This document shows positions 39,352 to 50,359 of a stretch of DNA of 64,000 nt, piece after piece; the stretch's first letter is position 1; every line of letters starts with the position of its first letter. The notes beneath the pieces were generated by a model that saw nothing but the letters and a program-made list of their open reading frames with translations, was not told the origin of the DNA and ran no database searches. Made by a program: the position numbers and the translations under genes. The DNA lies in contig LM655187.1 in the NCBI GenBank assembly GCA_000824825.2, positions 165,455 through 229,454 of the forward strand. Reading direction: 5' to 3'. The DNA comes from Mesorhizobium sp. ORS 3324. Lineage in GTDB: Bacteria; Pseudomonadota; Alphaproteobacteria; Rhizobiales; Rhizobiaceae.

Positions 39352-39446
39352 GCGAGTAGGGAATAGTGAGTAGTCAGTAGTGGAGGATCCAAACGGTCCG
39401 CGTCACACCTGCTATTCCCTACTCACTACTCCCTACTCCCTATTCG
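39352..39446. repeat. Imperfect inverted repeat between atpD and atpC
   Basis: GCGAGTAGGGAATAGTGAGTAG at 39352-39373 is mirrored, with an insertion, by CTATTCCCTACTCACTACTCC...TATTCGC up to 39446. The GAGTAGGGAATAG type of sequence is repeated several times on its own within the arm. It would form a hairpin in the atp transcript between atpD and atpC. Confidence 0.7.
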
Positions 39447-39452
39447 CTTGAA

Positions 39453-41051
<1,599 letters not shown>

Positions 41052-41101
41052 CTATCTGTTGCTCACGCCGCTGCGAGGTCTCAGACCCCGCCCGCGCGCG
41101 C

Positions 41102-41989
41102 CTAGAGCGCCTCGGCGCCCGAGATGATTTCGATGAGTTCCTTGGTGATCTGCGCCTGCCGCTGGCGGTTGTAGGTGATCGACAGCTTGTTGATCATGTC
41201 GCCGGCATTGCGCGTCGCATTGTCCATCGCGCTCATCTTGGCGCCCATCTCGCCGGCCGCGTTCTCGAGCAGCGCGCGGAAGATCTGCACGGCGATGTTG
41301 CGCGGGATGAGGTCGGAGAGGATCTCGCCCGGCTCGGGCTCGTATTCGTAGACGGCGCCGCCGGCACCGTTGCCCGTGTCGGCAGCGGCCGAAGCCTGCG
41401 CAGCCGGGATGATCTGCTGCGCCGTCGGGATCTGGCTGATCACCGACTTGAACTGCGAGTAGAACAGCGTGCAGACGTCGAACCCATCCTGGTTGAACAG
41501 GTTGATCACCTTGCGCGCGATCGCGTCGGCATTGCCGAAGCCCAGCGTCTTGACCTCGCGCAGGTCGACTCGCTCCAGCACCAGCGAGCCGTAGTCGCGG
41601 CGCAGGATGTCGTAGCCCTTCTTGCCGACGCAGATGATCTTCACCTGCTTGCCGTCGGAGAGAAGCCGGCGGATATGCTCGCGGGCAAGGCGTGCGATCT
41701 GCGAGTTGAAGCCGCCGCACAGGCCGCGCTCGGCGGTGCAGACGATGAGCAGATGCACGTCGTCCTTGCCGGTGCCCCTCATCAGCGCCGGGGCGTCGCC
41801 GCCGTCGCCGATCGCCTGGGTGATGTTGGCCAGAACCGCGCCCATGCGCTCGGAATAGGGACGTGCTGCTTCCGCCGCCTCCTGCGCGCGGCGCAGCTTC
41901 GCCGCGGCGACCATCTGCATCGCCTTGGTGATCTTCTGCGTCGCCTTGACCGAGGCGATACGGTTACGAAGGTCTTTTAACGAAGCCAT
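41102..41989 (-). CDS. atpG: F1F0 ATP synthase gamma subunit
   Basis: Central stalk of F1. The 295-aa protein starts [36 protein letters not shown] (N-terminal helix), has ERGLCGGFN in the middle and ends with [36 protein letters not shown], the conserved C-terminal helix. It sits between atpA and atpD in the standard order. Confidence 0.97.
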   Translation of the reverse strand: MASLKDLRNRIASVKATQKITKAMQMVAAAKLRRAQEAAEAARPYSERMGAVLANITQAIGDGGDAPALMRGTGKDDVHLLIVCTAERGLCGGFNSQIARLAREHIRRLLSDGKQVKIICVGKKGYDILRRDYGSLVLERVDLREVKTLGFGNADAIARKVINLFNQDGFDVCTLFYSQFKSVISQIPTAQQIIPAAQASAAADTGNGAGGAVYEYEPEPGEILSDLIPRNIAVQIFRALLENAAGEMGAKMSAMDNATRNAGDMINKLSITYNRQRQAQITKELIEIISGAEAL

Positions 41990-42017
41990 GCTTCAAGCCC
42001 GATCCCGTCCGACTGAT

Positions 42018-43547
42018 TTAAGCGAAGGTCTTGGCGAAGGCGTCGATCTCGGCCTTGAGCTTGGCGCGCAGGTCGTCCGACAGCGCCTTCTCCTTGCGGA
42101 TGCCGTCGAGCACGTCCTTGCCGGCCGAGCGCATGTGGCTGAGCAGGCCCTGCTCGAACTTGCCGACCTGGTTTAGCGCCAGCTTGTCGAGATAGCCGTT
42201 GACGCCGGCAAAGATCACCGCGACCTGCTCCTCGGTCTTGAGCGGCGAGAACTGCGGCTGCTTCAAGAGCTCCGTCAGACGCGAGCCGCGGTTGAGCAGA
42301 CGCTGGGTCGCGGCGTCGAGGTCGGAGCCGAACTGCGCGAAGGCCGCCATTTCGCGGTACTGCGCGAGCTCGCCCTTGATCGAGCCGGCGACCTGCTTCA
42401 TCGCCTTGACCTGCGCCGAGGAGCCGACGCGCGACACCGAAAGACCGACGTTCACCGCCGGGCGGATGCCCTGGAAGAACAGGTTGGTCTCGAGGAAGAT
42501 CTGGCCGTCGGTGATCGAGATCACGTTGGTCGGGATGTAGGCCGACACGTCGTTGGCCTGCGTCTCGATGACCGGCAGCGCGGTCAGCGAGCCGGCGCCG
42601 TTGTCGTCATTGAGCTTGGCGGCGCGCTCGAGCAGGCGCGAGTGCAGGTAGAAGACGTCGCCCGGATAGGCCTCGCGGCCCGGCGGGCGGCGGAGCAGCA
42701 GCGACATCTGGCGATAGGCGACGGCCTGCTTCGACAGGTCGTCGTAGCTGATCAGCGCATGCATGCCGTTGTCGCGGAAATACTCGCCCATGGTGCAGCC
42801 GGCGAACGGCGCCAGGAACTGCATCGGCGCCGGGTCGGACGCGGTGGCGGCAATGATGATGGAGTAGTCGAGCGCGCCGCGCTCCTCCAGCACCTTGACA
42901 AACTGCGCGACGGTCGAGCGCTTCTGGCCGACGGCGACGTAGACGCAGTAGAGCTTCTCCTTCTCCGGGCCGTTGTCGTGCACCGACTTCTGGTTCAGCA
43001 TCGTGTCGAGGATGATGGCGGTCTTGCCGGTCTGGCGGTCGCCGATGACCAGCTCGCGCTGGCCGCGGCCGACCGGGATCAGCGCGTCGATGGCCTTCAA
43101 GCCGGTCGACATCGGCTCATGCACCGACTTGCGCGGGATGATGCCGGGCGCCTTGACGTCGACGCGGCGGCGCTCGGTCGCCTTGATCGGGCCCTTGCCG
43201 TCGATCGGGTTACCGAGCGCGTCGACCACGCGGCCGAGCAGGCCCGGGCCGACCGGAACGTCGACGATCGCGCCGGTGCGCTTGACGGTGTCGCCTTCCT
43301 TGATGTCGCGGTCGTTGCCGAAGATAACGACGCCGACATTGTCGGCTTCGAGGTTCAGCGCCATGCCGCGGATGCCGCCGGGGAATTCGACCATCTCGCC
43401 GGCCTGGACATTGTCGAGGCCGTAGACGCGGGCGATGCCGTCACCGACGGACAGAACCTGACCGACTTCGGAGACCTCGGCCTCCTTGCCGAAATTCTTG
43501 ATCTGGTCTTTCAGAATTGCGGAAATTTCCGCAGCGCGGATGTCCAT
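42018..43547 (-). CDS. atpA: F1F0 ATP synthase alpha subunit
   Basis: Nucleotide-binding, non-catalytic F1 subunit. The 509-aa protein has the Walker A motif [10 protein letters not shown] near residue 170, the preceding RELVIGDRQ, and the [35 protein letters not shown] segment. Its ATG shares one base with the TGA of atpH (TGATG), so the two are translationally coupled. Confidence 0.98.
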   Translation of the reverse strand: MDIRAAEISAILKDQIKNFGKEAEVSEVGQVLSVGDGIARVYGLDNVQAGEMVEFPGGIRGMALNLEADNVGVVIFGNDRDIKEGDTVKRTGAIVDVPVGPGLLGRVVDALGNPIDGKGPIKATERRRVDVKAPGIIPRKSVHEPMSTGLKAIDALIPVGRGQRELVIGDRQTGKTAIILDTMLNQKSVHDNGPEKEKLYCVYVAVGQKRSTVAQFVKVLEERGALDYSIIIAATASDPAPMQFLAPFAGCTMGEYFRDNGMHALISYDDLSKQAVAYRQMSLLLRRPPGREAYPGDVFYLHSRLLERAAKLNDDNGAGSLTALPVIETQANDVSAYIPTNVISITDGQIFLETNLFFQGIRPAVNVGLSVSRVGSSAQVKAMKQVAGSIKGELAQYREMAAFAQFGSDLDAATQRLLNRGSRLTELLKQPQFSPLKTEEQVAVIFAGVNGYLDKLALNQVGKFEQGLLSHMRSAGKDVLDGIRKEKALSDDLRAKLKAEIDAFAKTFA

Positions 43548-44107
43548 CAGCCGACCTCTTTCAGTGCAAGCTTGAGCGAATTGAGTTTGGTTTTGAGCGA
43601 CGTATCGATCTGGCGCGAGCCCATCTTGACGATCAGGCCGCCGAGCAGCGACGGATCGACCGTCATGGCGATGGCCACGTCCTTGCCGGCGATGCTCTTC
43701 AGCGTCGCCTTGAGCTCGGTCTGCTGCGCGTCGGTCAGCGCATGCGCCGAGGTGACTTCGGCAGAGGCCTCGCCGCGATGGTCGGCGGCGATGCGGCGGA
43801 ACGCCTTGATCATGCCGGGCACGGCGAACAGGCGGCGGTTGCGGGCGACGACGCGCAGGAAGTTGCCGACGAGGCCGGCGATCTTGGCCTTGGCGATGAT
43901 CGCGCCGATCGCCTTGGCCTGATCGTCGCTGGAGAACACCGGGCTGTTGATCAGCCGGGTAAGATCGGCGCTGTCGTTGAGCAGCGCCTCGAAGTCGTTG
44001 AGGTCGGATTCGACCTTGGCGACCGAATTTTCCTGCAGCGCGAGCTCGAACAGCGAGCTTGCATAGCGTTCTGCGACAGCTGAGATTGGCGATGACGATT
44101 GGGCCAC
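43547..44107 (-). CDS. atpH: F1F0 ATP synthase delta subunit
   Basis: Peripheral stalk protein joining F1 to the b subunits. The 186-aa protein has [25 protein letters not shown] at the N-terminus and the C-terminal [28 protein letters not shown] region typical of AtpH/OSCP. First gene of the operon in this window. The F0 genes are not here, which is usual in alphaproteobacteria. The 44108-44342 region upstream should contain the operon promoter; I could not pick out -35/-10 boxes with confidence. Confidence 0.96.
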   Translation of the reverse strand: MAQSSSPISAVAERYASSLFELALQENSVAKVESDLNDFEALLNDSADLTRLINSPVFSSDDQAKAIGAIIAKAKIAGLVGNFLRVVARNRRLFAVPGMIKAFRRIAADHRGEASAEVTSAHALTDAQQTELKATLKSIAGKDVAIAMTVDPSLLGGLIVKMGSRQIDTSLKTKLNSLKLALKEVG

Positions 44108-44342
44108 GGACCGTCTTTTCTCTTGTCTGACAGGCCGCAGATTGTTGGCGCGAGCGAAAACTCTGGCTAAATCTTTGACCTTACTGCGATTTTTCCAAGC
44201 ACGGAGGCGCGGCTTCCGCTATCCCCGGCCGAAAGTCGATTGCCGTCTAGCACAGGCCTTTTAAGACCGCAATGCATCGTCCGGCATGGTTTTCAGGCAC
44301 TTTTGTCGCATCAGGCGGAAGAGTCCAGCCCAGGCGCCGGAT

Positions 44343-44738
44343 TCACGGCACGAAGCCGAAGGCGAAGGCCAGCGGCAGCGCCGCCAGCGCCAGCTCGACC
44401 ACGATCGAACCCCAGTTGAAGGGCGTGTTGGCGCCGTCCGACATCATCGACAAGAGCCGGCCGAAAGCGGTGAACAGCCAGGAGAAGCCGAGCGCCATGT
44501 AGAGCAGCGGCTGCGCGAGCAGGATGCAGCACAGGCTGACGCCGAGATAGAAGCCCGACATGCGCCCGCGCCCTTCGGCGATCGCCGCCGCCTTCTCCGG
44601 CTTGGCCTGCAGGCGCAGGATGCGGAAGGCGAGGTTCGGCGCAAGGAACAGGACGAGGCCGATGAGCAGCGTGACGACGGCGCTCGACCATGCCAGCCAT
44701 TCGCCCTGGCTTGCGGGCCACGGAAACGCGAACTCCAT
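44343..44738 (-). CDS. DUF4345-like membrane protein
   Basis: A 131-aa integral membrane protein with four hydrophobic segments (about 15-35, 60-85, 83-100 and 110-130). The layout, with RILRL after the first helix and a GRGRMSGFYLGVSL middle helix, resembles the DUF4345/DUF4149-type small membrane proteins. Function unknown. An AGGGGATCAG site precedes the ATG at 44738. It is upstream of the atp operon but separated by more than 230 bp and is transcribed as a single gene. Confidence 0.65.
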   Translation of the reverse strand: MEFAFPWPASQGEWLAWSSAVVTLLIGLVLFLAPNLAFRILRLQAKPEKAAAIAEGRGRMSGFYLGVSLCCILLAQPLLYMALGFSWLFTAFGRLLSMMSDGANTPFNWGSIVVELALAALPLAFAFGFVP

Positions 44739-44866
44739 CTGATCCCCTCATAAAGTCTTGTTCTGAAATTTGCCGGCATTCTAGCGAAGGAAAAGCCGCG
44801 CGCCAGATGGCGGCCGGTACATTAGAAGTCGCGCATCCGGGCAGTGCCGAATGGGGCAGAGTTCGA

Positions 44867-45562
44867 TCAGGACAGCGCGAAATCGACTGCGGTCCCGGCA
44901 TGGATGCGCGTGGTGTCGAACACCGGTATGTCGAAATCGGCCTGGCCGATCAGCATGGTGATCTCGGTGCAGCCCATGATAAGGCCGTCGATCTTGTCGT
45001 CGCGCCGCAGGCGGGCGACTTCCTCGACATAGGCCGACTTCGAGTCGGCCTTGACGATGCCCTGGCAAAGCTCGTCATAGATCACCCGGTGCACCATGTC
45101 GCGGCCGGCCTTGTCGGGCACAACCGGCTGCAGGCCGTATTTGACGGCGAGCCGGCCTTTGTAGAAATCCTGCTCCATGGTGAAGCGCGTCGCGAGCAGC
45201 GCGGGTCGCCGCACGCCGGCTCCGACGACCGCATGCGCCGTGGCATCGGCGATGTGGATGAGCGGGATCGACACCGCCGCCTCAACCGCGCCGGCGAGCT
45301 TGTGCATGGTGTTGGTGCAGATCACCAGCCCTTGCGCGCCGGCGGCCTCCAATCCACGCGCCGCCTCGACGAGAAGAGCGCCGGCGCCTTCCCAATCGCC
45401 CGCATGCTGGCGTTCGGCGATCTCGGCGAAATCGAACGACCAGAGCAACAGCTTCGCCGAATGCAAGCCGCCCAGGCGCTCGCGCACGATCTCGTTGAGC
45501 AGGCGATAGTAGATGGCGGTCGATTCCCAGCTCATGCCGCCGAGCAGGCCAAGGGTTTTCAT
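44867..45562 (-). CDS. Aspartate/glutamate racemase family protein
   Basis: Cofactor-independent racemase of 231 aa. The two catalytic Cys sites are recognisable: ICTNTMHKL near residue 84 and MGCTEITML near 198, with the family start LGLLGGMSWESTAIYY. The pattern is that of the YgeA-type broad-specificity amino-acid racemases. I start it at 45562, since the frame upstream lacks conservation. It is divergent from the Phd antitoxin gene. Confidence 0.93.
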   Translation of the reverse strand: MKTLGLLGGMSWESTAIYYRLLNEIVRERLGGLHSAKLLLWSFDFAEIAERQHAGDWEGAGALLVEAARGLEAAGAQGLVICTNTMHKLAGAVEAAVSIPLIHIADATAHAVVGAGVRRPALLATRFTMEQDFYKGRLAVKYGLQPVVPDKAGRDMVHRVIYDELCQGIVKADSKSAYVEEVARLRRDDKIDGLIMGCTEITMLIGQADFDIPVFDTTRIHAGTAVDFALS

Positions 45563-45629
45563 GACCGGTTGTTCCCTTTCCTGGGCAATCCCCGATACTA
45601 TGAGCACATGAGACCACAAGGAGGTCGTC

Positions 45630-45875
45630 GTGAAAACCATTCAGCTTGGGTTGGCCAAGGCAGGACTCTCGGCAATCGTCGAGGCCGCGGGAAACGGCGA
45701 GCCAACCATTATCACAAGACACGGCAAGCCGACTGCCATGGTTGTCCCGGTTGATGAAGGGCGAAAGCTTTATCCGCAAGGCGGCCAGAAAAACTTCGTG
45801 GATCTTTTGCTTAAGTATCCCGGCGGTATCGAATTTGAGCGAAATGAAGCGCCGTCGCGAGATATCGAATTTTAA
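45630..45875 (+). CDS. Phd/YefM-family antitoxin, orphan
   Basis: An 81-aa Phd-like protein: LAKAGLSAIVEAAGNGEPTIITRHGKPTAMVVPVDEG is the canonical dimer and DNA-binding region of prevent-host-death antitoxins, followed by a short C-terminal toxin-binding tail. It starts at GTG (45630), preceded by AAGGAGGT at 5-bp spacing. No toxin gene follows on the same strand: only 42 bp separate it from the convergent priA gene. It may act as a stand-alone regulator or be a remnant of a lost module. Confidence 0.85.
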   Translation: MKTIQLGLAKAGLSAIVEAAGNGEPTIITRHGKPTAMVVPVDEGRKLYPQGGQKNFVDLLLKYPGGIEFERNEAPSRDIEF

Positions 45876-45917
45876 GCCGCGCTAGACGCGCCTCGCCCGC
45901 AATCGAGAGTAACACCT

Positions 45918-48101
45918 TCACAGAAAGCTCTGCGGGTCGATGTCGACCTGCACCCTGACCGACCCCCTCAGCTTCGGCCCATCGGCCAGCATGGTGCGAA
46001 TAAACCCCTGCATGTCGGCGCGCCGTTCGCCCTGCACCAGCAGGCGAAAACGGTGGCCCCCGCCGATCAGCGACAGCGGCGCTTCGGCAGGCCCAAGCAC
46101 GAAGATGTCGGAAGCGGCTGGCGCGGCGCGCCGCAGACCGCGCGCGTGACCCTCGGCCTCGCCCCGCGTGGCGGCGCTGACGATGATGCCGGCGAGCCGG
46201 CCGAAAGGCGGCAGCGCCGCCCGCTCGCGCTCGGCGATCTCGCGTTCGTAAAAAGCCTCCGAATCGCCGGAGACGATCGCCCGCATCACCGGATGGTCCG
46301 GTTGGTAGGTCTGCAGCAGGCCGAGGCTCTTCTTGCCGGTGCGGCCGGCGCGACCCGTCACCTGGCTGAGCAGCTGGAAGGTGCGCTCGGCTGCGCGCGG
46401 GTCGCCATTGGCGAGGCCGAGATCGGCATCGACCACGCCGACCAGCGTCATGCCCGGAAAATTATGGCCCTTGGCGACGAGCTGCGTGCCGATGACGATG
46501 TCGGCCTCGCCATTGGCGACGGCCTCGAGCTCGAGCCTCAGCCGGCGCACGCCGCCCAGCAGGTCGGACGACAGCACGATGGTGCGGGCCTCCGGAAAAT
46601 GCGCCACCACCTCCTCGGCGATGCGCTCGACGCCCGGCCCGCAGGCCACCAGGTGATCGAGCGTGCCGCATTCCGGGCAGGCTTCCGGGCGCCGCTCACT
46701 ATGGCCGCAATGATGGCAGACGAGCTGGCCGCGAAAGCGGTGCTCGACCAGCCAGGCCGAGCAGACCGGGCAGCCGAAGCGGTGGCCGCAGACGCGGCAG
46801 AGCGTCAGCGGCGCATAGCCGCGCCGGTTCAGGAAGAGCAGCGACTGCTCCTTTTTTTCCAGCGTGCGCTGCATCTGCTCCAAGAGGAGAGGCGACAGGA
46901 AGCCGCCGCGCGCCGGCGGCGAGCGGCGCATGTCGATCGACTTCAGGTCGGGCAGCGCCGCTTCGGCGAAGCGCGAAGAAAGCACGGCTCTGCCATACCG
47001 GCCCTGGCTGGCATTGACCCGGCTTTCCACCGACGGCGTCGCCGAGGCGAGCACGACCGGAAAGCCGCCGATATGGCCGCGCACGACCGCCATGTCGCGC
47101 GCATTGTAGAAGACGCGGTCTTCCTGCTTGTAGGCAGGGTCGTGCTCCTCGTCGACGACGATCAGGCCGAGATCCTTGAAAGGCAGGAACAGCGCCGAGC
47201 GCGCGCCGGCGACGACGCGCACGCCGCCTTCCGCGACCTGCCGCCAGACGCGTTCGCGCATCCTGGGCGGCAGATCAGAATGCCATTCCGCCGGCTTGGC
47301 GCCGAAGCGGTCCTGAAAGCGTTCGAGGAAGGCGTGCGTCAGCGCGATCTCAGGCAGCAGGATCAGCACCTGCCTGCCCTTGTCGAGCGCTGCTGCCACC
47401 GCCTCGAAATAGACTTCCGTCTTGCCGGATCCCGTGACGCCGTCGAGCAGGGTGACGTTGAAGGCCTCCGCCGCGACCGCCGCGCGCAACTTCTCGGCGG
47501 CGGCCTTCTGGTCCGGCATCAGCTCCGGCACCGCATGGCCGGGGTCCGGCGCGGCGACCACGGGCCGCGGCGGGATCATCACCGTCTCGAACACGCCTTG
47601 CGCCCTCAAGCCATCGATGACCGTCGAGGAGACGCCCGCCGCATGCGCGAGCCCTGAGCGTGTCCAGGCAAGGCCGCCTTCCGCCGTCTCCAGCACCCGC
47701 CGCCGCGCGTCGGTCAATCGGTCGGGCTCGGCGAGCGTGCGCTGCAGCCCTTCGATCCACGGCTCCGGATCGAAGGCTTCGGGCGCCCTCAGCAGCATGC
47801 GCGCCACCATGCCGGGGGCCGACAGGGTGTAATGCGCGATCCAGTCGACGAAGCGACGCATGGCCTTGTCGATCGGCGGACAGTCGAAGACCTCCTCGAT
47901 CGGCCGCAGCTTCTTCGGATCGACCGATTCGACGACGGCGTCCCAGACGATGCCGGCCACCTGTCGCGGCCCCAACGGCACGCGCACGATCGAGCCCGGC
48001 ACCACGCGCATGCCTGGCGGCACGGCATAGGTGTAGGGCCGTTCGGCCGGCATCGGCACCAGCACCGGTGCGGCCGCGACAAAGGGCGAATCTTCCATCA
48101 T
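45918..48101 (-). CDS. priA: Primosomal replication protein PriA
   Basis: Superfamily 2 helicase that restarts stalled replication forks by loading the primosome. The 727-aa protein has Walker A GVTGSGKTEVY (about residue 226), Walker B DEEHDPAYKQED (about 323), the helicase motif GRAGRTGKKSLG and two zinc-binding CxxC pairs (CRVCGHRFGCPVC, CHHCGHSERRPEACPECG) between them. An N-terminal DNA-binding domain of about 110 residues is present. It is divergent from the transaldolase gene and convergent with phd. Confidence 0.97.
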   Translation of the reverse strand: MMEDSPFVAAAPVLVPMPAERPYTYAVPPGMRVVPGSIVRVPLGPRQVAGIVWDAVVESVDPKKLRPIEEVFDCPPIDKAMRRFVDWIAHYTLSAPGMVARMLLRAPEAFDPEPWIEGLQRTLAEPDRLTDARRRVLETAEGGLAWTRSGLAHAAGVSSTVIDGLRAQGVFETVMIPPRPVVAAPDPGHAVPELMPDQKAAAEKLRAAVAAEAFNVTLLDGVTGSGKTEVYFEAVAAALDKGRQVLILLPEIALTHAFLERFQDRFGAKPAEWHSDLPPRMRERVWRQVAEGGVRVVAGARSALFLPFKDLGLIVVDEEHDPAYKQEDRVFYNARDMAVVRGHIGGFPVVLASATPSVESRVNASQGRYGRAVLSSRFAEAALPDLKSIDMRRSPPARGGFLSPLLLEQMQRTLEKKEQSLLFLNRRGYAPLTLCRVCGHRFGCPVCSAWLVEHRFRGQLVCHHCGHSERRPEACPECGTLDHLVACGPGVERIAEEVVAHFPEARTIVLSSDLLGGVRRLRLELEAVANGEADIVIGTQLVAKGHNFPGMTLVGVVDADLGLANGDPRAAERTFQLLSQVTGRAGRTGKKSLGLLQTYQPDHPVMRAIVSGDSEAFYEREIAERERAALPPFGRLAGIIVSAATRGEAEGHARGLRRAAPAASDIFVLGPAEAPLSLIGGGHRFRLLVQGERRADMQGFIRTMLADGPKLRGSVRVQVDIDPQSFL

Positions 48102-48192
48102 GAGGCGTGACCTTGCCCCGACTTTGCTCTAGATCAAAGGGTGACTCTCGAACGTGCCAGCCCGGCACCATGAAATCCCCAAGGAGACCGCC

Positions 48193-48849
48193 ATGAAGTT
48201 TTTTGTCGACACCGCCGACATCAAGGAGATCAAGGAGCTGAACGATCTCGGGCTGCTCGACGGGGTCACCACCAACCCCTCGCTGATCCTGAAATCGGGC
48301 GGCAAGATCTCCGAGGTGACGAAGCAGATCTGCGACATCGTCCAGGGCCCGGTCTCGGCCGAGGTCGTGGCCACCGAGTTCAAGGACATGATGGCCGAGG
48401 CCGAGGCGCTGGCCAAGATCGCGCCCAATGTCTGCATCAAGGTGCCGCTGACGCTGGACGGGCTGAAGGCCTGCAAGACGATCCGCACCGAGTTGAACCG
48501 CATGGTCAACGTCACGCTCTGCTTCTCGGCCAACCAGGCGCTGCTCGCCGCCAAAGCCGGCGCCTCCTTCATCTCGCCCTTCGTCGGCCGCATCGACGAC
48601 ATCGGCTCGGACGGCATGGAGCTGATCTCGGAAATCCGCACCATCTACGACAATTACGATTTCAAGACCGAGATCCTGACCGCGTCGGTACGCACGGTGA
48701 ACCACGTCAAGCAGGCAGCGCTCATCGGCTCCGATGTCGTGACCGCGCCGCCGGCGACGCTGCGGGCGCTGGTCAACCATCCGCTCACCGACAAGGGCCT
48801 TGCCGCCTTCCTCGCCGACTGGGCCAAGACCGGCCAGAAGATCAACTGA
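48193..48849 (+). CDS. fsa: Transaldolase / fructose-6-phosphate aldolase (small type)
   Basis: Class I aldolase of 218 aa, of the small TalC/FSA type. [33 protein letters not shown] is the canonical start; the Schiff-base Lys is in CIKVPLT (about residue 85), and [11 protein letters not shown] is a conserved later loop. The enzyme acts in the pentose-phosphate pathway or as an aldolase of dihydroxyacetone; sequence alone does not separate these. An AAGGAG site precedes the ATG at 48193. A strong terminator follows. Confidence 0.93.
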   Translation: MKFFVDTADIKEIKELNDLGLLDGVTTNPSLILKSGGKISEVTKQICDIVQGPVSAEVVATEFKDMMAEAEALAKIAPNVCIKVPLTLDGLKACKTIRTELNRMVNVTLCFSANQALLAAKAGASFISPFVGRIDDIGSDGMELISEIRTIYDNYDFKTEILTASVRTVNHVKQAALIGSDVVTAPPATLRALVNHPLTDKGLAAFLADWAKTGQKIN

Positions 48850-48864
48850 GGCTGGAGATCAGAC

Positions 48865-48892
48865 AAAAAAGGCCGGGCCACCGGCCTTTTTT
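48865..48892 (+). terminator. Rho-independent terminator after the transaldolase gene
   Basis: AAAAAAGGCCGG at 48865-48876 pairs with CCGGCCTTTTTT at 48881-48892 around a 4-nt loop. The stem has a T run on both strands and so could work in either direction. It lies 16 bp past the stop. Confidence 0.9.
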
Positions 48893-49025
48893 GTAGATAC
48901 AAGCGGTGCGCGAAGGTTTGTTGCGATTCAGGGGGAGCTGTTCCCGGCTGAGGCGGTCGAGCGGTTCCGGAAGAGGGAATCGCCTTTGGCCCCGTGACGC
49001 ACGAAACCGGATCGGAAGGCTCCTA

Positions 49026-49131
49026 GGGCAATTCCAGGAAAAGTGTGAAGCGGTTTTCCGTCCGGAATTGCATGAAAACAAAGAGATAGAGCGGTTCGCC
49101 GTTTCCGTGAATCGGTGAGCCGCTCTAAGCC
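49026..49131. repeat. Intergenic repeat, AAGTGTGAAGCGG family, copy C1
   Basis: GCAATTCCAGGAAAAGTGTGAAGCGGTTTTCCGTCCGGAATTGC is a dyad, followed by ATGAAAACAAAGAGATAGAGCG. A shorter, degenerate copy is at 54384-54441. The sequence type is common in rhizobial intergenic regions. No gene is supported in 48894-49171. Confidence 0.65.
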
Positions 49132-49171
49132 ACCTGCGCCATCTCGTGGTCCCTCGCCGTGAACCGGGCTC

Positions 49172-49588
49172 TTACACGGTCGCTTCCCCCTTCTGGACGG
49201 GAAATCGGGCGAATACTTCCTTGGCTGCGAACAGGCCGTTGAGCGCCGCGGGAAAGCCCGCATAGACCGCCATCTGGATGATGATCTCGATGATTTCGTC
49301 CTTGGTCAGCCCGACATTCAGGCCCGCCTCAATGTGAACCTTCAATTGCGGAGTCGCTGTCCCCATCGCGGTCAGCGCCGCGACGGTGGCGATTTCCCGA
49401 GCGCGCAGATCGAGGCCGGGGCGGCTGTAAATGTCGCCAAACGAGAACTCGAACACGTAGTTTGCGAAGTCGGGGGCAATGTCCGCCAGAGCGGCGATGA
49501 CTTTGTGGCCGGCTTCGCCGTCGATTTCAGCGAGCGCCCGCTTGCCGCGTTCCAGCCGGCTTTCGGTGTTCGGGGATTGGTGCGTCAT
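49172..49588 (-). CDS. Carboxymuconolactone decarboxylase family protein
   Basis: A 138-aa AhpD-like/CMD-fold protein. It has the conserved stretch LDLRAREIATVAALTAMGTATPQLKVHIEAGLNVGLTKDEIIEIIIQMAVYAGFPAALNG. No CxxC pair is present, so it is not a peroxidase-type AhpD and is closer to the CMD decarboxylase/unknown group. Its first 61 bases lie inside the end of the MerR gene, a coupling that suggests the pair is one transcript. Confidence 0.9.
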   Translation of the reverse strand: MTHQSPNTESRLERGKRALAEIDGEAGHKVIAALADIAPDFANYVFEFSFGDIYSRPGLDLRAREIATVAALTAMGTATPQLKVHIEAGLNVGLTKDEIIEIIIQMAVYAGFPAALNGLFAAKEVFARFPVQKGEATV

Positions 49589-49952
49589 AGTCTTTCATCC
49601 TCTGTTCCTTGCCGGCATATCCGGCAATCTTGGTGTCGAGGACGAGAAGGCAGGCTTGCAGTTCGGCCACATGCGCGCGGACACGCTCGCGGTGCTGTTC
49701 AAGCAATGCGCCGCGCTCCGCTTCCGTGCCGACGCCACGTTCCCGCAAGGCCGCGTAGCGCAGCATTTCCCGGATAGGCATCGCGGTCGCTTTGAGACGG
49801 TCGAGAAATTCTATCCAGTTGAGGATCGATGCGTCGTAGTCACGTTGGCCCGATTGGTCCCTGTCGGCATGGGGAAGCAGCCCGATCCGCTCATAGTAAC
49901 GGATGGTGTGGGCCGACAATCCCGAACGCTTCGCCAGTTCACCAATCTTCAT
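49527..49952 (-). CDS. MerR family transcriptional regulator
   Basis: A 141-aa regulator with the N-terminal MerR winged helix MKIGELAKRSGLSAHTIRYYERIGLLPHADRDQSGQRDY and a helical coiled-coil region (about 80-110). The last 20 residues overlap the CMD gene and carry no conserved features. No cysteine metal site is evident, so the ligand is probably not a metal; a small-molecule signal is likelier. A MerR-type operator lies upstream at 49993-50013. Confidence 0.92.
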   Translation of the reverse strand: MKIGELAKRSGLSAHTIRYYERIGLLPHADRDQSGQRDYDASILNWIEFLDRLKATAMPIREMLRYAALRERGVGTEAERGALLEQHRERVRAHVAELQACLLVLDTKIAGYAGKEQRMKDYDAPIPEHRKPAGTRQAGAR

Positions 49953-49992
49953 GAACGCCCTTCTTTCGTCACGACGCTCGGGAAGCTACGGG

Positions 49993-50013
49993 TTAGAGTG
50001 CGCTCTAAGTCAA
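49993..50013 (-). promoter_or_regulatory. MerR-type operator/promoter
   Basis: On the minus strand TTGACTTAGAGCGCACTCTAA contains a near-perfect dyad (49993-50008) between a TTGACT -35 and a TAGCTT -10 spaced by 19 bp, the overlong spacer that MerR proteins untwist. It lies about 40 bp upstream of the merR start at 49952, so the regulator probably controls its own operon with the CMD gene. Confidence 0.8.
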
Positions 50014-50169
50014 GGGGTCGCGCAACTCCGGCTCCCACAGGGTAGCGGACTGTTCCATGACATGAGCGCCAAAGGTTCGTCGCTTCCGTTTGCGAGATGA
50101 TGCCTGAACGCCGAAAAGCGACCACCAAGTCCATGACTGGATCGGTTGGAGCTTCTGCATCCGACAATC

Positions 50170-50359
50170 TGGTCAGGCCGAGCCGGAGTCGAAGACGGGT
50201 GCGAAGCGACCAAACTGGACGGTTTCCGGGAACCGGCCTACGCCGGCCGTAGCCTCGATTTTTCCTGCCAAGCCACTCATGAGCGCTTCGGTCGGCGAAG
50301 GCGGGAAGCGCAGGAAACCGGCATCTGCAGGCCGACCTCACCTAAATATCAACACGCCT
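50170..50359. repeat. Intergenic repeat, copy B2 (left end missing)
   Basis: The right end (CCTCACCTAAATATCAACACGCCT) matches the terminal repeat of the copy at 13844-13985, and the interior shares GGTCAGGCCGAG, GACGGTTTCCGGGAACCGG and GGAAGCGCAGGAAACCGGCATCTGCAG. The left 15 or so bases of the terminal repeat are missing. The element ends exactly on the first base of the lptE stop codon. The rest of 49953-50169, upstream of merR, shows no gene. Confidence 0.7.
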
